A DNA stretch of 45,805 bases, taken from contig CAJTYD010000011.1 of NCBI GenBank assembly GCA_910583775.1, positions 1 to 45,805 on the forward strand. Reading direction: 5' to 3'. A program made the translations under genes and the position numbers. This document shows positions 1 through 9,165 of this stretch, piece after piece; within the stretch, counting starts at the first letter, position 1, and every line of letters starts with the position of its first letter. Under the pieces are notes generated by a model. The model worked only from the letters and a program-made list of their open reading frames with translations, ran no database searches and was not told where the DNA came from. The stretch is from an uncultured Muribaculaceae bacterium. Its GTDB lineage: Bacteria; Bacteroidota; Bacteroidia; Bacteroidales; Muribaculaceae.

Positions 1-201
1 AAAATCATCTCAGCGCTCAAATATTACGCCGTTTTGTGGGATTTTATAGTTTAATTTTGAATTTTGAATTTTGAATTGAATTCCCGAGATTCCCGAGCTT
101 CTCGAGATTCTCGAGATTCTCGATTAATCTTGATTATTCCCGATTAATCCCGATTCGCTTCGGCGCAGCCCAATTCAAAATTCCAAATTCAACATTCAAA
201 A
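1..201. repeat. Intergenic repeat block 3' of the M23 peptidase gene
   Basis: No gene is visible here. The stretch holds tandem TTTTGAA heptamers (about 53-81), then 9-bp units of the form ATTCTCGAG and GATTAATCC (about 85-155), then CAGCCCAATTC followed by inverted TTCAAAA heptamers (about 166-201) that run into the stop codon of the peptidase gene. The left and right heptamer blocks are inverted copies, so the block could fold into a long stem. A minus-strand ATG at 6-8 might start a gene lying mostly outside the window. Confidence 0.7.
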
Positions 202-1209
202 TTATTTGAGTTTGAGCATCCGGCCCTCCTCGAGGCGGTCGCCGGCCTTGAGCATATTGAGGCGGCGCAGCTCCGCGGGCGTGATGCCGGCGCGGCGCGC
301 TATCGTCTCGACGGTGTCGCCGGCTTTCACAACGTATGTGCGGCGGTCGGAGATCGTCTGCGCCTTGCGGTGGAAGCCGGTGTGAAGGATCTCGGCGTTG
401 GCGTCGACTCCGCCCGAGGCGAGCATCGAGCCGCGGTAGCTGACGGGCGACTTGAAGTCGAACATCATCGTCGGATCCATCGCCACGCCCATCACGCGCG
501 TCTCGAAATGCAGGTGCGGGCCGGTGGAATTACCCGTGTTGCCGCCTAAGCCGAGCGCCTCGCCGCCGCGGATATATTGCCCTGTCACCACTAAGGAGCG
601 CTTCAGATGGCCGTAGCAGGTCTCCACGCCGTCAGAATGGCTGAGCAATACATAGTGCCCGTAGCCGTCCGGATCGTAGGCCACAAGCTCCACAGTGCCT
701 CCCATGGCGGCTCTCACGGTGTCGCCCACGTTCAGATGCAGGTCGACCCCCTTGTGCATTCGCCCGAACTGAGGGCGGTAGCCGAAGCCGGAGGTGATGT
801 GTCCCGGAACGGGACGGAAGAAACGGGGATCGCCCCCGTAGGGACGCCACTTGCCCATCTCGGGTGTCGGCATCGTCAGGGTGGTGAAATTATTCTTCGG
901 CGAGTGTTTGCTCCGGTTGTGCGAGGCGACGTTGAGTGCCGAGCTCACGGTCATCGCCTTAGCGATGCCGTCGAGGGCCTCCGCCTCCGACATCGTTCCG
1001 GCGATCTCGCCGAGGTTGACGCCCACCCTTCTCTTGTTGCCCTTCGTCTTGCGCCCCGTCACGGAGCTGACCATGCCGGTCATGGCGCTGTTGGCCTTCG
1101 GCCCGCGCACGACGGCGCCGACAAGATCCGAGAAATCGTCGGCCACGGCTGTGAGCGGAAAGGCCACGGCCGCCAAGGCTATCAATATTTCACGAAGGGT
1201 GATTCTCAC
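202..1209 (-). CDS. Secreted LysM-containing M23 metallopeptidase
   Basis: 335 residues, with a signal peptide of about 23 residues ending in AVADD. An M23 (LytM-like) endopeptidase domain follows at about residues 135-255, with the zinc-site motifs HKGVDLH and HLHFE and a conserved YGHL between them. A LysM peptidoglycan-binding repeat closes the protein (about 290-335, YVVKAGDTVETIARRAG). The family cuts peptide cross-links in peptidoglycan or regulates enzymes that do. Its ATG overlaps the TGA or TAA end of the Wzz gene by 4 bases, so it is translationally coupled to the polysaccharide export genes; a role in opening the wall for the export machine is an inference. All expected metal ligands are present. 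Confidence 0.9.
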   Translation of the reverse strand: MRITLREILIALAAVAFPLTAVADDFSDLVGAVVRGPKANSAMTGMVSSVTGRKTKGNKRRVGVNLGEIAGTMSEAEALDGIAKAMTVSSALNVASHNRSKHSPKNNFTTLTMPTPEMGKWRPYGGDPRFFRPVPGHITSGFGYRPQFGRMHKGVDLHLNVGDTVRAAMGGTVELVAYDPDGYGHYVLLSHSDGVETCYGHLKRSLVVTGQYIRGGEALGLGGNTGNSTGPHLHFETRVMGVAMDPTMMFDFKSPVSYRGSMLASGGVDANAEILHTGFHRKAQTISDRRTYVVKAGDTVETIARRAGITPAELRRLNMLKAGDRLEEGRMLKLK

Positions 1210-2378
1210 TTTGCGGTATTCTCCTTTTCTTCGGAGTCTTTTTCTTTGGAAGCTTTGCTTTCGGTTTCGCCAGCCTCTTTGCCTTCGGCTTTTTTCTTCT
1301 TATTCTCCTCGATGAGCGGTTTGACGAAAAGTATCCACGCCGACGAGGCCACGAAGGCGAGGAAGATGAAGCCCACGAGGATCAGCGGCTTCTTGGGGCT
1401 CGCCGGGCGGATAGGCACGGTGGCCGGGGCTACGGTGGCGTAGACGGGCGTGTTCTCCTGCACCTTCGCCTTTGCGATCTGCAGCTGCTGGGCCGTCTGG
1501 TTGTAGAGGTTGAAGGCGAGCGTCGACTCGTTCTCGAGGCGGTCGCGAGTGGTCTGCGCCGAATAGAGGATCAGGCCCTGGTTGCGGTCGAGATAGTCGG
1601 CATAGCGCTGCTGCGCCTTGTAATAGGCCTGCTTGGCCTCCTCGTTCAGTTTCTCGGCGTAGGCCAGGTCCTTGCGGGCCTTGTTGGTGCGGTAGTTGGT
1701 CACGTATTCCTGAAGGCGCGAAACCACCGAGTCGGCAAGAATCGCCGAGACCATCGGATCCTGCATTCTGACGGAAATTGTGACCACGTTCGTCTTGGCG
1801 TCGACGTTGGCCGAAACGCGCCCGTTGAGGGCCATGACTATGGCGTTTTCCTCCGGCGTGAGCTGGAATTCGTCGAGCTTATGGCCGCCCGGAGTCTTCT
1901 TCTCTGAGCGGAGAAGGCCGAGAGCCTTTCCGGGCAAACCCATGATCATGCTCCACCAGGGGGCGCGGAGTTCCTCCTTGACATACTGGCGGACGGAATA
2001 TTTATGCTTTTTGTCGATGTCGGTCACCGGCACGTCGAAGAGGGAGACGGTGAAGGGCACCGAGCTCACCACGTCCGGATAGAGCTGCGGGTATACGGCG
2101 TCGGCGCCTCCGGTTGAGCCGCCGCCGATTCCGGCCATGGCGGCCAAGGCGCCGAGGCTGCCTGAGATAGTCTTGCCGTTGGAGGCTTCCGGGGCGAGCT
2201 TGACGGTGGTGACATATTCCCGCGGTATGCTGAAGGCTACTACCAGGCCAACGACCGCGCCGATGCCGCACCATTTGAGGATCGTCTTGCGGCTGCGCCA
2301 CAGTTTGGCGCCGAGCTCGAGGAGATCGATTTCCTTCTCCTCCGGCTTATTGTTTTCGTTATCTTTTTCTTCCATCAT
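1206..2378 (-). CDS. Wzz-family polysaccharide chain-length determinant
   Basis: 390 residues. It has the Wzz layout: a short acidic cytoplasmic start, a first membrane helix at about 33-55, a long periplasmic region with coiled-coil-prone stretches (about 220-300), and a second helix at about 330-352 preceded by a proline-rich motif (PIRPASPKKP). A K/E-rich cytoplasmic tail of about 35 residues follows, and no tyrosine-kinase domain is attached. Such proteins set the length of exported polysaccharide chains in the inner membrane. It lies between the SLBB export gene (202-bp gap holding repeats) and the M23 peptidase (4-base overlap), so the three probably form one transcript. The lysine/glutamate tail is longer than I would expect for the family. 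Confidence 0.88.
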   Translation of the reverse strand: MMEEKDNENNKPEEKEIDLLELGAKLWRSRKTILKWCGIGAVVGLVVAFSIPREYVTTVKLAPEASNGKTISGSLGALAAMAGIGGGSTGGADAVYPQLYPDVVSSVPFTVSLFDVPVTDIDKKHKYSVRQYVKEELRAPWWSMIMGLPGKALGLLRSEKKTPGGHKLDEFQLTPEENAIVMALNGRVSANVDAKTNVVTISVRMQDPMVSAILADSVVSRLQEYVTNYRTNKARKDLAYAEKLNEEAKQAYYKAQQRYADYLDRNQGLILYSAQTTRDRLENESTLAFNLYNQTAQQLQIAKAKVQENTPVYATVAPATVPIRPASPKKPLILVGFIFLAFVASSAWILFVKPLIEENKKKKAEGKEAGETESKASKEKDSEEKENTAK

Positions 2379-2450
2379 AATTCTTCAAGCTAAATTTTAG
2401 GGATTAATCAAGATTAATCAGGATTAACCGGGATTAATCGAAGGGGGGTC

Positions 2451-2482
2451 GGACGCACGGGCCGTTCGTCCCTACATCGCCG
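2451..2482. repeat. GGACGCAC palindromic repeat, copy 1
   Basis: An imperfect inverted repeat, GGACGCACGG followed by CCGTTCGTCC and the tail CTACATCGCCG, in the gap between the SLBB and Wzz genes. It matches three copies near 29619-29753 that share the GGACGCAC arm and the CCCTACATCGC tail. I read it as a member of a dispersed REP-like family. Confidence 0.65.
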
Positions 2483-2547
2483 GCGTTGCGTGTCGTTTGC
2501 TGTCTCAGTCCTGAGCTTCGATGCGAAAGGTTTCCCTCCGGCGTCAG

Positions 2548-2583
2548 CCCAATTCAACATTCAAAATTCAACATTCAAAATTA
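2548..2583 (-). repeat. TTTTGAA heptamer repeat at the SLBB gene 3' end
   Basis: On the minus strand the stop codon TAA is the first part of a TAATTTTGAATG-type heptamer run that ends in ATTGGGCTG. The same junction is seen at 168-204, 9136-9166, 10228-10266 and, shortened, at 5341-5351. Confidence 0.7.
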
Positions 2584-5172
2584 TCTGAAGAGGCTGGCGA
2601 TCGTCGCGGCCATTGTGGCCAGCGAACCGAAGGAGGTGGCGTAGGCTATGATCTTGCCCCAGCCGTCGCCGTTGCTCGGCGCCTTCGATGGCACGATGAT
2701 GTGGCAGCCCGGCTCTATGACGGTGTTGCGGCCCACCTTGGCCACCGATCCGTTGAGGTAGACCACGAAGGCGCTGCGTTTCTTGGCGCGCTCGCCGTAG
2801 CCTCCGGCCTGGTTGATGTAGTATTTAACCTTTTTGCCCGGCTCGTAGACCACCGTGTTGGGGAACATCACGTCGCCCGAGATCTTGACGGTGCTCTGCA
2901 GCTCGGGAACGAAGAGCTTGTCGCCGGGCTTGAGCACGAGGTCGTAGCTGCTGCCGGGATGCTCCACGGCCATAACCAGGTTGATGCCGACGTTATAGCG
3001 GTCGGAGATCTCTATCTTGTCGATCGAGATCGAGTCGCCGCTCTGGGCGTTGGCATTCATCATGGCGATCTTGAGGGCCTCCTTGCGGCTGGCCATCTCG
3101 TCTTCGGTCATCTGGCGCGTCAGCGACGCTCCCTTGAGGTATGCGCCCTCCATCGTTCCGCCGGCGCGGCGCACGATGTCGGAGAGACGTTCGTTGCGGC
3201 GCTCCAGGGTATATTCGCCGGTAAAGACGACCTCGCCGTCGATCTCCACGATGCCCTGAGGCAGGTAGGAGGGTGATTTGCGAACTTCCACGATGTCGTA
3301 TGGCTTGAGCTTGAACTCAGCGCCGCCCCCCTTCGTGAGGCCGTTTTCGAGCGGGAAGGTGAAGATCTCCGCGATACGGTTTGAGGCATCGGTCGACGTG
3401 GGATTCACGATACGGCGCGAAACGTCGACGCGGGCCGTCGAGGCGCCCTCGAGCAGACCGCCGGCGCGGACGATGAGGTCCTGGATGGTGGTGTTTTCGG
3501 CGTAGGTGTACTGTCCGGGGAAGGCCACCGGGCCGGCGATTGTGAAGTCGCCGCGCTCGATGATCTCCTTGACGCTGGAGATCTCGATGATGTCGTTGCG
3601 CTCAAGCTTTATGTCGGCCTCCTTGCCCGCCATAAGGTTGCCGAGGTTCACGGCGATAACCTCCATGGTGAGGTCGGGGCTTTCGCGGTATATGATGGCG
3701 CGCGGCATATAGGCGTCTTCGGAGAGGCCGCCGGCTTTGGCGATAAGGTCGCGCATCGTCTTGATGTCGGTGCCTATGGCATAGACCCCCGGACGGTTCA
3801 CGGCTCCCTTGAGCTCGGCGCGGTTGCTGTAGCGGTCGATCACCGTGCCTATCGTCACGATGTCGCCGTCCTTGAGACGGTAGGAGTCAAACTGGTTCTT
3901 GTCGATGTTGAAGAGCTCGTTCTCGAGACCGTTCTGACGCTCGAGGCGCACCATTCCTGAATATGCGTCGCCCGCGAATCCGCCGGCGAACTCGAGTAGG
4001 TCGGCCACTGTCTCGGTGGGTTTGAGCTCGTAATACATCGGGCGCTTCACATTGCCCTCGACGTTGACGAGCTCCGAATATGCCGGGACGATGATCACGT
4101 CGCCCTCCTGCAGACGGATGTTGCCTGTCTGCTTCCCTTTGAAGAGGTAGTCGTAGATGTCGACGTTGGCGACGCGTCGCCCGTTGCGCATCACGTGGAT
4201 GTTACGCATCGAGCCGAGGTCGTTGATGCCCCCGGCGTTATAGAGGGCATGGAAAACGGTCGAGAAGGGCGACATGCGGAATGATCCCGGGGTGGAGACC
4301 TCGCCCATCACGTCGACCGAGATCGAGCGGATGTCGCCGAGGGTCACCTTTATGTCGGTTTCCTCGCCGACGCCGGCATATTTCTTCGAGAAGACGCCCT
4401 TGATGAGGTTGTTGGCCTCGCTGATGGTGAGGCCGTTGAGGTTCACGGGGCCTATCTGGGCGATCATGATGCTTCCCTCGGGGGTTATAACTTCGCGGAG
4501 ATGGTCCTCGCTGGCGCCCCAGATGTCGATTATAACCTCGTCGCCGGGGCCCAGACGGTAGTTCTGCGGTGTGGCCATGTTTTCGTTGGGCTCGAAGGTT
4601 AGGGCCTGGCCGTTGAAGATGTCATGGCCGTAGATGAGGCGCTCCGGCTGCTCCTCGAGGTCGAAGTAGTAGATGTCGTCCTCGGTCTCTCGGTCGGAGA
4701 CGTAGATGTCGTCCTCGGTCTCTCGGTAGGAGACGTAGATGTCCTCCTCGGCGTAGAGGCCGTTCTGTCCCTGCTGGGTGCGGGTGCCGGTTGCGCGCCG
4801 GTTGCGCGTGGCCGTCTGCCGACGGCTGTTCTTGCTGCCCGTGCGGCTCTGACGGGCGTTACTCTGGCGCGAGTCGAGGCTCTCCTCCTCCATGGCTGCG
4901 TTGTTGCCGGTGCGTTGACGCACGCCCGAGCCTACCGAGCGGCTGACACGGGAGTCGGTCTGGGTTGTCTGACCCTTGTCATATTTCGCCTTGATACGTT
5001 TCACCTGTTCGGGGGTGACGCCCTTTGCGAGCAATTCCTTGCCGATCTGCTGCTCGGTCTTACCTTTGGCGGCCTGCTGCTTGATGTAGTTGATCACCTG
5101 TTCGTCGGTAAGCGCGAACGCCGGGATGCTGCACAATAGAGCCAACACCAGAAATATACGGGTTATCTTCAT
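2581..5172 (-). CDS. Outer-membrane polysaccharide export protein with multiple SLBB domains (Wza-like)
   Basis: 863 residues from the chosen start at 5172. An in-frame ATG at 5247 is upstream, but the 5172 start gives a clean signal peptide (MKITRIFLVLALLCSIPAFA) and lies about 65 bases after a consensus promoter. After the signal come a helical segment (about 22-65), an R/Q/N-rich linker, an 11-residue tandem repeat (DIYVSYRETED and DIYVSDRETED), a Poly_export domain (about 205-280, starting NYRLGPGDEVIIDIWG) and about six SLBB beta-grasp units. A C-terminal hydrophobic stretch ends in IASLFR. Family members form the outer-membrane channel for capsule or exopolysaccharide. No lipobox cysteine is present at the signal peptide end, unlike E. 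coli Wza. Confidence 0.9.
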   Translation of the reverse strand: MKITRIFLVLALLCSIPAFALTDEQVINYIKQQAAKGKTEQQIGKELLAKGVTPEQVKRIKAKYDKGQTTQTDSRVSRSVGSGVRQRTGNNAAMEEESLDSRQSNARQSRTGSKNSRRQTATRNRRATGTRTQQGQNGLYAEEDIYVSYRETEDDIYVSDRETEDDIYYFDLEEQPERLIYGHDIFNGQALTFEPNENMATPQNYRLGPGDEVIIDIWGASEDHLREVITPEGSIMIAQIGPVNLNGLTISEANNLIKGVFSKKYAGVGEETDIKVTLGDIRSISVDVMGEVSTPGSFRMSPFSTVFHALYNAGGINDLGSMRNIHVMRNGRRVANVDIYDYLFKGKQTGNIRLQEGDVIIVPAYSELVNVEGNVKRPMYYELKPTETVADLLEFAGGFAGDAYSGMVRLERQNGLENELFNIDKNQFDSYRLKDGDIVTIGTVIDRYSNRAELKGAVNRPGVYAIGTDIKTMRDLIAKAGGLSEDAYMPRAIIYRESPDLTMEVIAVNLGNLMAGKEADIKLERNDIIEISSVKEIIERGDFTIAGPVAFPGQYTYAENTTIQDLIVRAGGLLEGASTARVDVSRRIVNPTSTDASNRIAEIFTFPLENGLTKGGGAEFKLKPYDIVEVRKSPSYLPQGIVEIDGEVVFTGEYTLERRNERLSDIVRRAGGTMEGAYLKGASLTRQMTEDEMASRKEALKIAMMNANAQSGDSISIDKIEISDRYNVGINLVMAVEHPGSSYDLVLKPGDKLFVPELQSTVKISGDVMFPNTVVYEPGKKVKYYINQAGGYGERAKKRSAFVVYLNGSVAKVGRNTVIEPGCHIIVPSKAPSNGDGWGKIIAYATSFGSLATMAATIASLFR
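4669..4745 (-). repeat. 33-bp in-frame tandem repeat in the SLBB gene
   Basis: Two nearly identical 33-bp units (4669-4701 and 4702-4734) and the start of a third encode an acidic 11-residue repeat between the signal region and the Poly_export domain. In-frame repeats of this type can vary in copy number between strains. Confidence 0.8.
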
Positions 5173-5244
5173 TTCTATCGGTATGGTTGTCAAAAATATT
5201 ATCGAAAAATCACTTGCAGACCCTATAGTTTTGGATCTTAACTG

Positions 5245-5275
5245 CAAAGTTAATAAAAAGCTTGGGGCTTAGCAA
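5245..5275 (-). promoter_or_regulatory. Promoter of the polysaccharide export operon
   Basis: Minus strand TTGC (5272-5275), a 19-base spacer, then TAACTTTG (5245-5252). This matches the Bacteroidetes primary sigma consensus (TTTG or TTG, about 19 bases, TAnnTTTG). Transcription should start near 5238, about 65 bases before the SLBB start codon. The -33 box lies inside the loop of the metH terminator hairpin. Confidence 0.8.
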
Positions 5276-5303
5276 CCTAAATATGCCGCTCAGCCCCAAT
5301 TTT
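5253..5303 (-). terminator. Intrinsic terminator of metH
   Basis: On the minus strand TTGGGGCT and AGCCCCAA form an 8-bp stem, with GAGC and GCTA extending into the loop, followed by GCTTTTTATT. It lies about 45 bases past the metH stop. It overlaps the next promoter, so termination and initiation share the same bases. Confidence 0.75.
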
Positions 5304-5348
5304 TGTGTTTTTTAGATTATTGTTCCTGATTTTTAGAAAAATTCAAAA

Positions 5349-8300
5349 TTATTCATCGGTCTTTCGCCTTTGGCTCGGGAGCAGAGACAGCAACGAATTC
5401 TGAAGGCGGTCGATTGAAACGCCGGTGCGGCTGGCATAATCCTGAAGCTGGTCGTCGCCGATGGCGTCGACGGTGAAATAGCGTGCATCGGGGTGAGAGA
5501 GGTAAAGGCCGCATACGGTCGAGGAGGGGGTCATGGCGCCGTTCCCGGTGAGCTCGACCCCGATCTGCCCGATCGGCAGGATCTCCGCTATCCTCTTGAT
5601 CAGCAGTTGGTCGGGGAGTGCCGGATAACCTACGGCGGGGCGTATTCCCTCGTATCTTTCGCGGATCATCTCCGCGGGCGTGAGTCGCTCGTCGGGAGCG
5701 TAGCCCCAGAGGTCCTCGCGCACGCCGGCGTGAAGCCATTCGGAGGCGGCTTCGGCGAGCCGGTCGCGCAGTGTCTGCTCCAGCAGTTCCTCCTTCCCCG
5801 ATTTCGAGACGGAGACGCAGAAGAATCCGATGTAGTCGGGGCGCCCTTCGGCGGCGGGAATCACCATGTCGGCAAGCGAGAGACAATGTCCGTCGCCGTC
5901 GGGACTCTGGCTGCGCAGCATGGGCAGTCGCCATCCGTCGCCTGCAATGTCGTCGCCCTCCGCGTTGGCCTCCTCGAAGCGCACCATCGCACGGATCTCC
6001 GGCGCCGTGGCGCTGTCCCTGCGGTAACCCTCTAAAAGGTCGAGGGCGTCGTGATAGAGACCCAATGCCTCCTCCCCTTTCGCGCGGTCGGTCTCCGGAA
6101 GCCGCGAAAGCCATGCGGCCTCTTCGGTTTCCATGGCGCCATACGGGAAATCCTTCAGGAACGCTCCCGCCACGCGCCAGGCCATGAAGAGGAAGTTCCA
6201 GTTGATGAAGGGTATTGCCTGAGCGAGAGGAACGGCCATCGTCATCGCGTAACCGGTGCCGATTTCGGGGGCATGCGGATTCCGGCGTGTCCAGTCGATC
6301 TTCAGACCGCGGCGGCGTGCCTCGTCGATCGGCAGAACCTTCTTCTCGCCGGCACGCTGGCAGCGCAGTCTCTCCTGCTCTTCGCGGAGATCGCGCTCGT
6401 AGCGGCCGCGGCTCTGCGGATTCAGCAGGTTTGCCGCGATCACAGGATTCTGCGCCGCGTCGCGGGCATGGACAACGGGCGCCGAATATGCCGGAGAGAT
6501 CTTCAGGGCCGTGTGTATCTTCGAAGTGGCCGCCCCTCCCACTACGAGGGGAATTCTCAGCCCCGCTTTCTCGAGCGATTCGGCCACATGGGTCATCTCC
6601 CCCAAAGAGGGTGTTATAAGGCCGGAGAGGCAGATGAGGTCCGGCTTCTGTCTTATCGCCTCCTCGACGATTGTCTCCGCGGGTACCATCACGCCGAGAT
6701 CGACGACTTCGTAGTTGTTGCATTCGAGCACTATCTCCACGATGTTCTTGCCTATGTCGTGGACATCCCCCTTCACTGTGGCGAAAAGTATCTTGCCGGC
6801 CGAGACGGCGCCTTTCGCCGAGTTCTCGCGCTCCATGGCTGGGCGCAGGATCTCCACGGCGCGTTTCATGGTGCGGGCGGTCTTCACCACCTGAGGCAGG
6901 AACATCTTTCCTTCGCCGAAGAGTTCGCCGACATGCTCCATGGCCTCCATAAGGGGGCCCTCGATCAGTGACGCCGCCGGGGTTCCTCCGGCGAGAGCCT
7001 CGGCTATGTCCTCATTCAGGAATTCAGAAATTCCTTTTATCACACTGTGTCGCAGACGGTCGGTTACGGGCCGCTGTCTCCACTCGGGCTCGGCCTCCTT
7101 TCCGGGCTCGCCGGTCCCGGCACCGGAAGCGCCCTCATCTCTCATGGCGAATTCGGCAAGCTCCTCGGCGGCTTCGGGGCGCCGGAAGAGGATCACGTCG
7201 TCGAGCAGTTGCCTGAGGCGGGGCTCTATCTCTTCGTAGACGAGAAGCGAGGCGGGGTTGACTATCGCCATCTCCATTCCGGCGAGGCGCGCGTGATGCA
7301 GGAAGACGCAGTGCATGGCCTCGCGGAGGCTGTTTTTGCCGCGGAAAGCGAAGGAAAGGTTACTTACCCCGCCGCTCACTTTGGCGCCGGGAAGATTGGA
7401 GCGTATCCATTCAGTGGCGCGGATGAAGTCGCGGGCGTAGAGGTTGTGCTCGGGAACGCCGGTGGCGACGGCCATTATGTTGGGATCGAAGATTATGTCG
7501 TATGGGTTGAAGCCGGCCTTTTCGGTCAGCAGTCGGTAGGCGCGGCCGCAGATCGCGGTCTTGCGCTCATACGTGGCCGCCTGGCCCTCCTCGTCGAAGG
7601 CCATCACCACCACGGCCGCTCCCATGTCGCGGATGAAGCGCGCCTTGCGGAGGAATTCCTCCTCCCCCTCCTTGAGCGAGATGGAGTTGACGATGCATTT
7701 CCCCTGGATATTCTTCAGGGCGCGCTCGGCCACGCTCCAGAAGGAGGTGTCGATCATGAAGGGCACCTTCGCGATCTCCGGGTCGGCGCCGGCGAGACGC
7801 AGAAAACGTTCCATCGCCTCCGGGGCGTCGAGCAGCGGGTCGTCCATGTTGATGTCGATCACCATGGCGCCGTCGGCCACCTGCTTCGCGGCGATGCGCA
7901 GCGCCTCCTCGAAGTTGTTCTCTTTTATCAGGCGCAGGAATTTGCGCGATCCGGCCACGTTGCAGCGCTCGCCCACGACGATGAAGCTGCATAGGCGCGT
8001 GTCGAGCGGCTCGAGGCCGGAGAGCACCATGGCGCGGCGCGCCTCCGGAAGGGGGCGCGGCGAGGCGTCGCGGCAGAGTGCGGCCAGAGCGGCGATATGC
8101 TCCGGCGTGGTGCCGCAGCAGCCGCCGACGATGTTGAGGCGCCCTGCCTCGATTTCGGGACGCAGCGCCTCGGTGAAGCTTTCGGGAGTCTCGAGGTAGC
8201 GGCCAAGCTCGTCGGGATGGCCGGCGTTGGGATGGCAGCTCACGGCAAGCGGCGAGATCTCGGCGAGACGTTGAAGATGCGGGATGATCTCCTTTGGCCC

Positions 8301-9035
8301 GAAGGAACAGTTGAGGCCTAAGCTCACCACCTCCGGAGCGCTTTCCACTACCGTGACCACCGCCTCGAGGCTCTGCCCCGAGAGGATATGGCCTCCTTTG
8401 TCGGCGACCGTGACGGATACCATCACGGGGATTTCGCGGCCGAGCGCGCGCATGGCGCGGCGCGTTCCCTCGATGGCGCCCTTGAGGTTGATGGCGTCGT
8501 AGGCGGTTTCGATCAGGAAGAGATCGACGCCTCCTTCGGCCAAGGCCGTTGCCTGGGTTTCGTAGGCGTCGGCGAGGATGTCGAAGGTCACGTTTCGCGC
8601 CGCGGGATCCTCCACCGTCGGGCTCATCGATGCGGCGCGGTTCGTGGGGCCCATAGAGCCGGCCACGAAGATGCGGCGTCCTGTGCGGCGCGATCCTTCG
8701 TCGGCTTCGGCGCGGGCCACCGACGCGGCGGCGCGGTTGATTTCGGCGGCGCGGTCTGCAAGGCCGTAATCGGCCAGCGACACGGCGTTGGCGTTGAAGC
8801 TGTTGGTGCTGATGATGTCGGCGCCCGCGTCGATATAGGCGCGGTGGATGCCCGCGATCGCGTCGGGACGCGTCACGCTCAGCAGATCGTTGTTGCCCTT
8901 CAGCTCGCCGCGAAACTCGCGGAAGAGGCTGCCGCGGTAGTCGGCCTCCGTGAGGCCGAGCCGCTGTATCATCGTTCCCGTCGCGCCGTCGAGCGCCAAC
9001 ACCCTCCGCCGCAACATCTCCTTAAATTCCATCAT
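5349..9035 (-). CDS. metH: Cobalamin-dependent methionine synthase
   Basis: 1228 residues, the full four-module enzyme. The homocysteine domain (about 1-325) has the zinc cysteines in LNCSFGP and GGCCGTTPEH. A pterin-binding domain follows (about 350-610). The B12 cap and Rossmann domains (about 660-890) include the lower-ligand motif GDVHDIGKN. The AdoMet reactivation domain fills the C-terminus (about 900-1215, with RPAVGYPALPDQ). A G/E-rich linker (about residues 640-655) joins the pterin and cap modules. The enzyme makes methionine from homocysteine and 5-methyl-tetrahydrofolate, which MetF, encoded just upstream, supplies. The 130-bp gap to metF holds only repeats; I see no B12 riboswitch box in it. 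ATG at 9035 is followed by a second in-frame ATG. Confidence 0.97.
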   Translation of the reverse strand: MMEFKEMLRRRVLALDGATGTMIQRLGLTEADYRGSLFREFRGELKGNNDLLSVTRPDAIAGIHRAYIDAGADIISTNSFNANAVSLADYGLADRAAEINRAAASVARAEADEGSRRTGRRIFVAGSMGPTNRAASMSPTVEDPAARNVTFDILADAYETQATALAEGGVDLFLIETAYDAINLKGAIEGTRRAMRALGREIPVMVSVTVADKGGHILSGQSLEAVVTVVESAPEVVSLGLNCSFGPKEIIPHLQRLAEISPLAVSCHPNAGHPDELGRYLETPESFTEALRPEIEAGRLNIVGGCCGTTPEHIAALAALCRDASPRPLPEARRAMVLSGLEPLDTRLCSFIVVGERCNVAGSRKFLRLIKENNFEEALRIAAKQVADGAMVIDINMDDPLLDAPEAMERFLRLAGADPEIAKVPFMIDTSFWSVAERALKNIQGKCIVNSISLKEGEEEFLRKARFIRDMGAAVVVMAFDEEGQAATYERKTAICGRAYRLLTEKAGFNPYDIIFDPNIMAVATGVPEHNLYARDFIRATEWIRSNLPGAKVSGGVSNLSFAFRGKNSLREAMHCVFLHHARLAGMEMAIVNPASLLVYEEIEPRLRQLLDDVILFRRPEAAEELAEFAMRDEGASGAGTGEPGKEAEPEWRQRPVTDRLRHSVIKGISEFLNEDIAEALAGGTPAASLIEGPLMEAMEHVGELFGEGKMFLPQVVKTARTMKRAVEILRPAMERENSAKGAVSAGKILFATVKGDVHDIGKNIVEIVLECNNYEVVDLGVMVPAETIVEEAIRQKPDLICLSGLITPSLGEMTHVAESLEKAGLRIPLVVGGAATSKIHTALKISPAYSAPVVHARDAAQNPVIAANLLNPQSRGRYERDLREEQERLRCQRAGEKKVLPIDEARRRGLKIDWTRRNPHAPEIGTGYAMTMAVPLAQAIPFINWNFLFMAWRVAGAFLKDFPYGAMETEEAAWLSRLPETDRAKGEEALGLYHDALDLLEGYRRDSATAPEIRAMVRFEEANAEGDDIAGDGWRLPMLRSQSPDGDGHCLSLADMVIPAAEGRPDYIGFFCVSVSKSGKEELLEQTLRDRLAEAASEWLHAGVREDLWGYAPDERLTPAEMIRERYEGIRPAVGYPALPDQLLIKRIAEILPIGQIGVELTGNGAMTPSSTVCGLYLSHPDARYFTVDAIGDDQLQDYASRTGVSIDRLQNSLLSLLPSQRRKTDE

Positions 9036-9165
9036 GATTTTTTCGAATTAATTTATTCGGGATTCTCGAATTTGCCGGAGATTCTCGAGGTTCCGGAGAT
9101 TCCCGAGAATCTCGATATTAATCCTTCCCGGCGCAGCCCAATTCAAAATTCAAAATTCAAAATTA
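9036..9165. repeat. Nonamer and heptamer repeat gap between metF and metH
   Basis: Units such as GGAGATTCTCGAG and GAGATTCCCGAG (about 9060-9115) are followed by GCGCAGCCCAATTC and three TTCAAAA heptamers reaching the metF stop. No promoter, terminator or riboswitch was recognised here. Confidence 0.65.

Noticed and set aside
9036..9165. B12 riboswitch before metH
   Set aside because: The gap holds only nonamer and heptamer repeats, and no B12-box-like motif was found.
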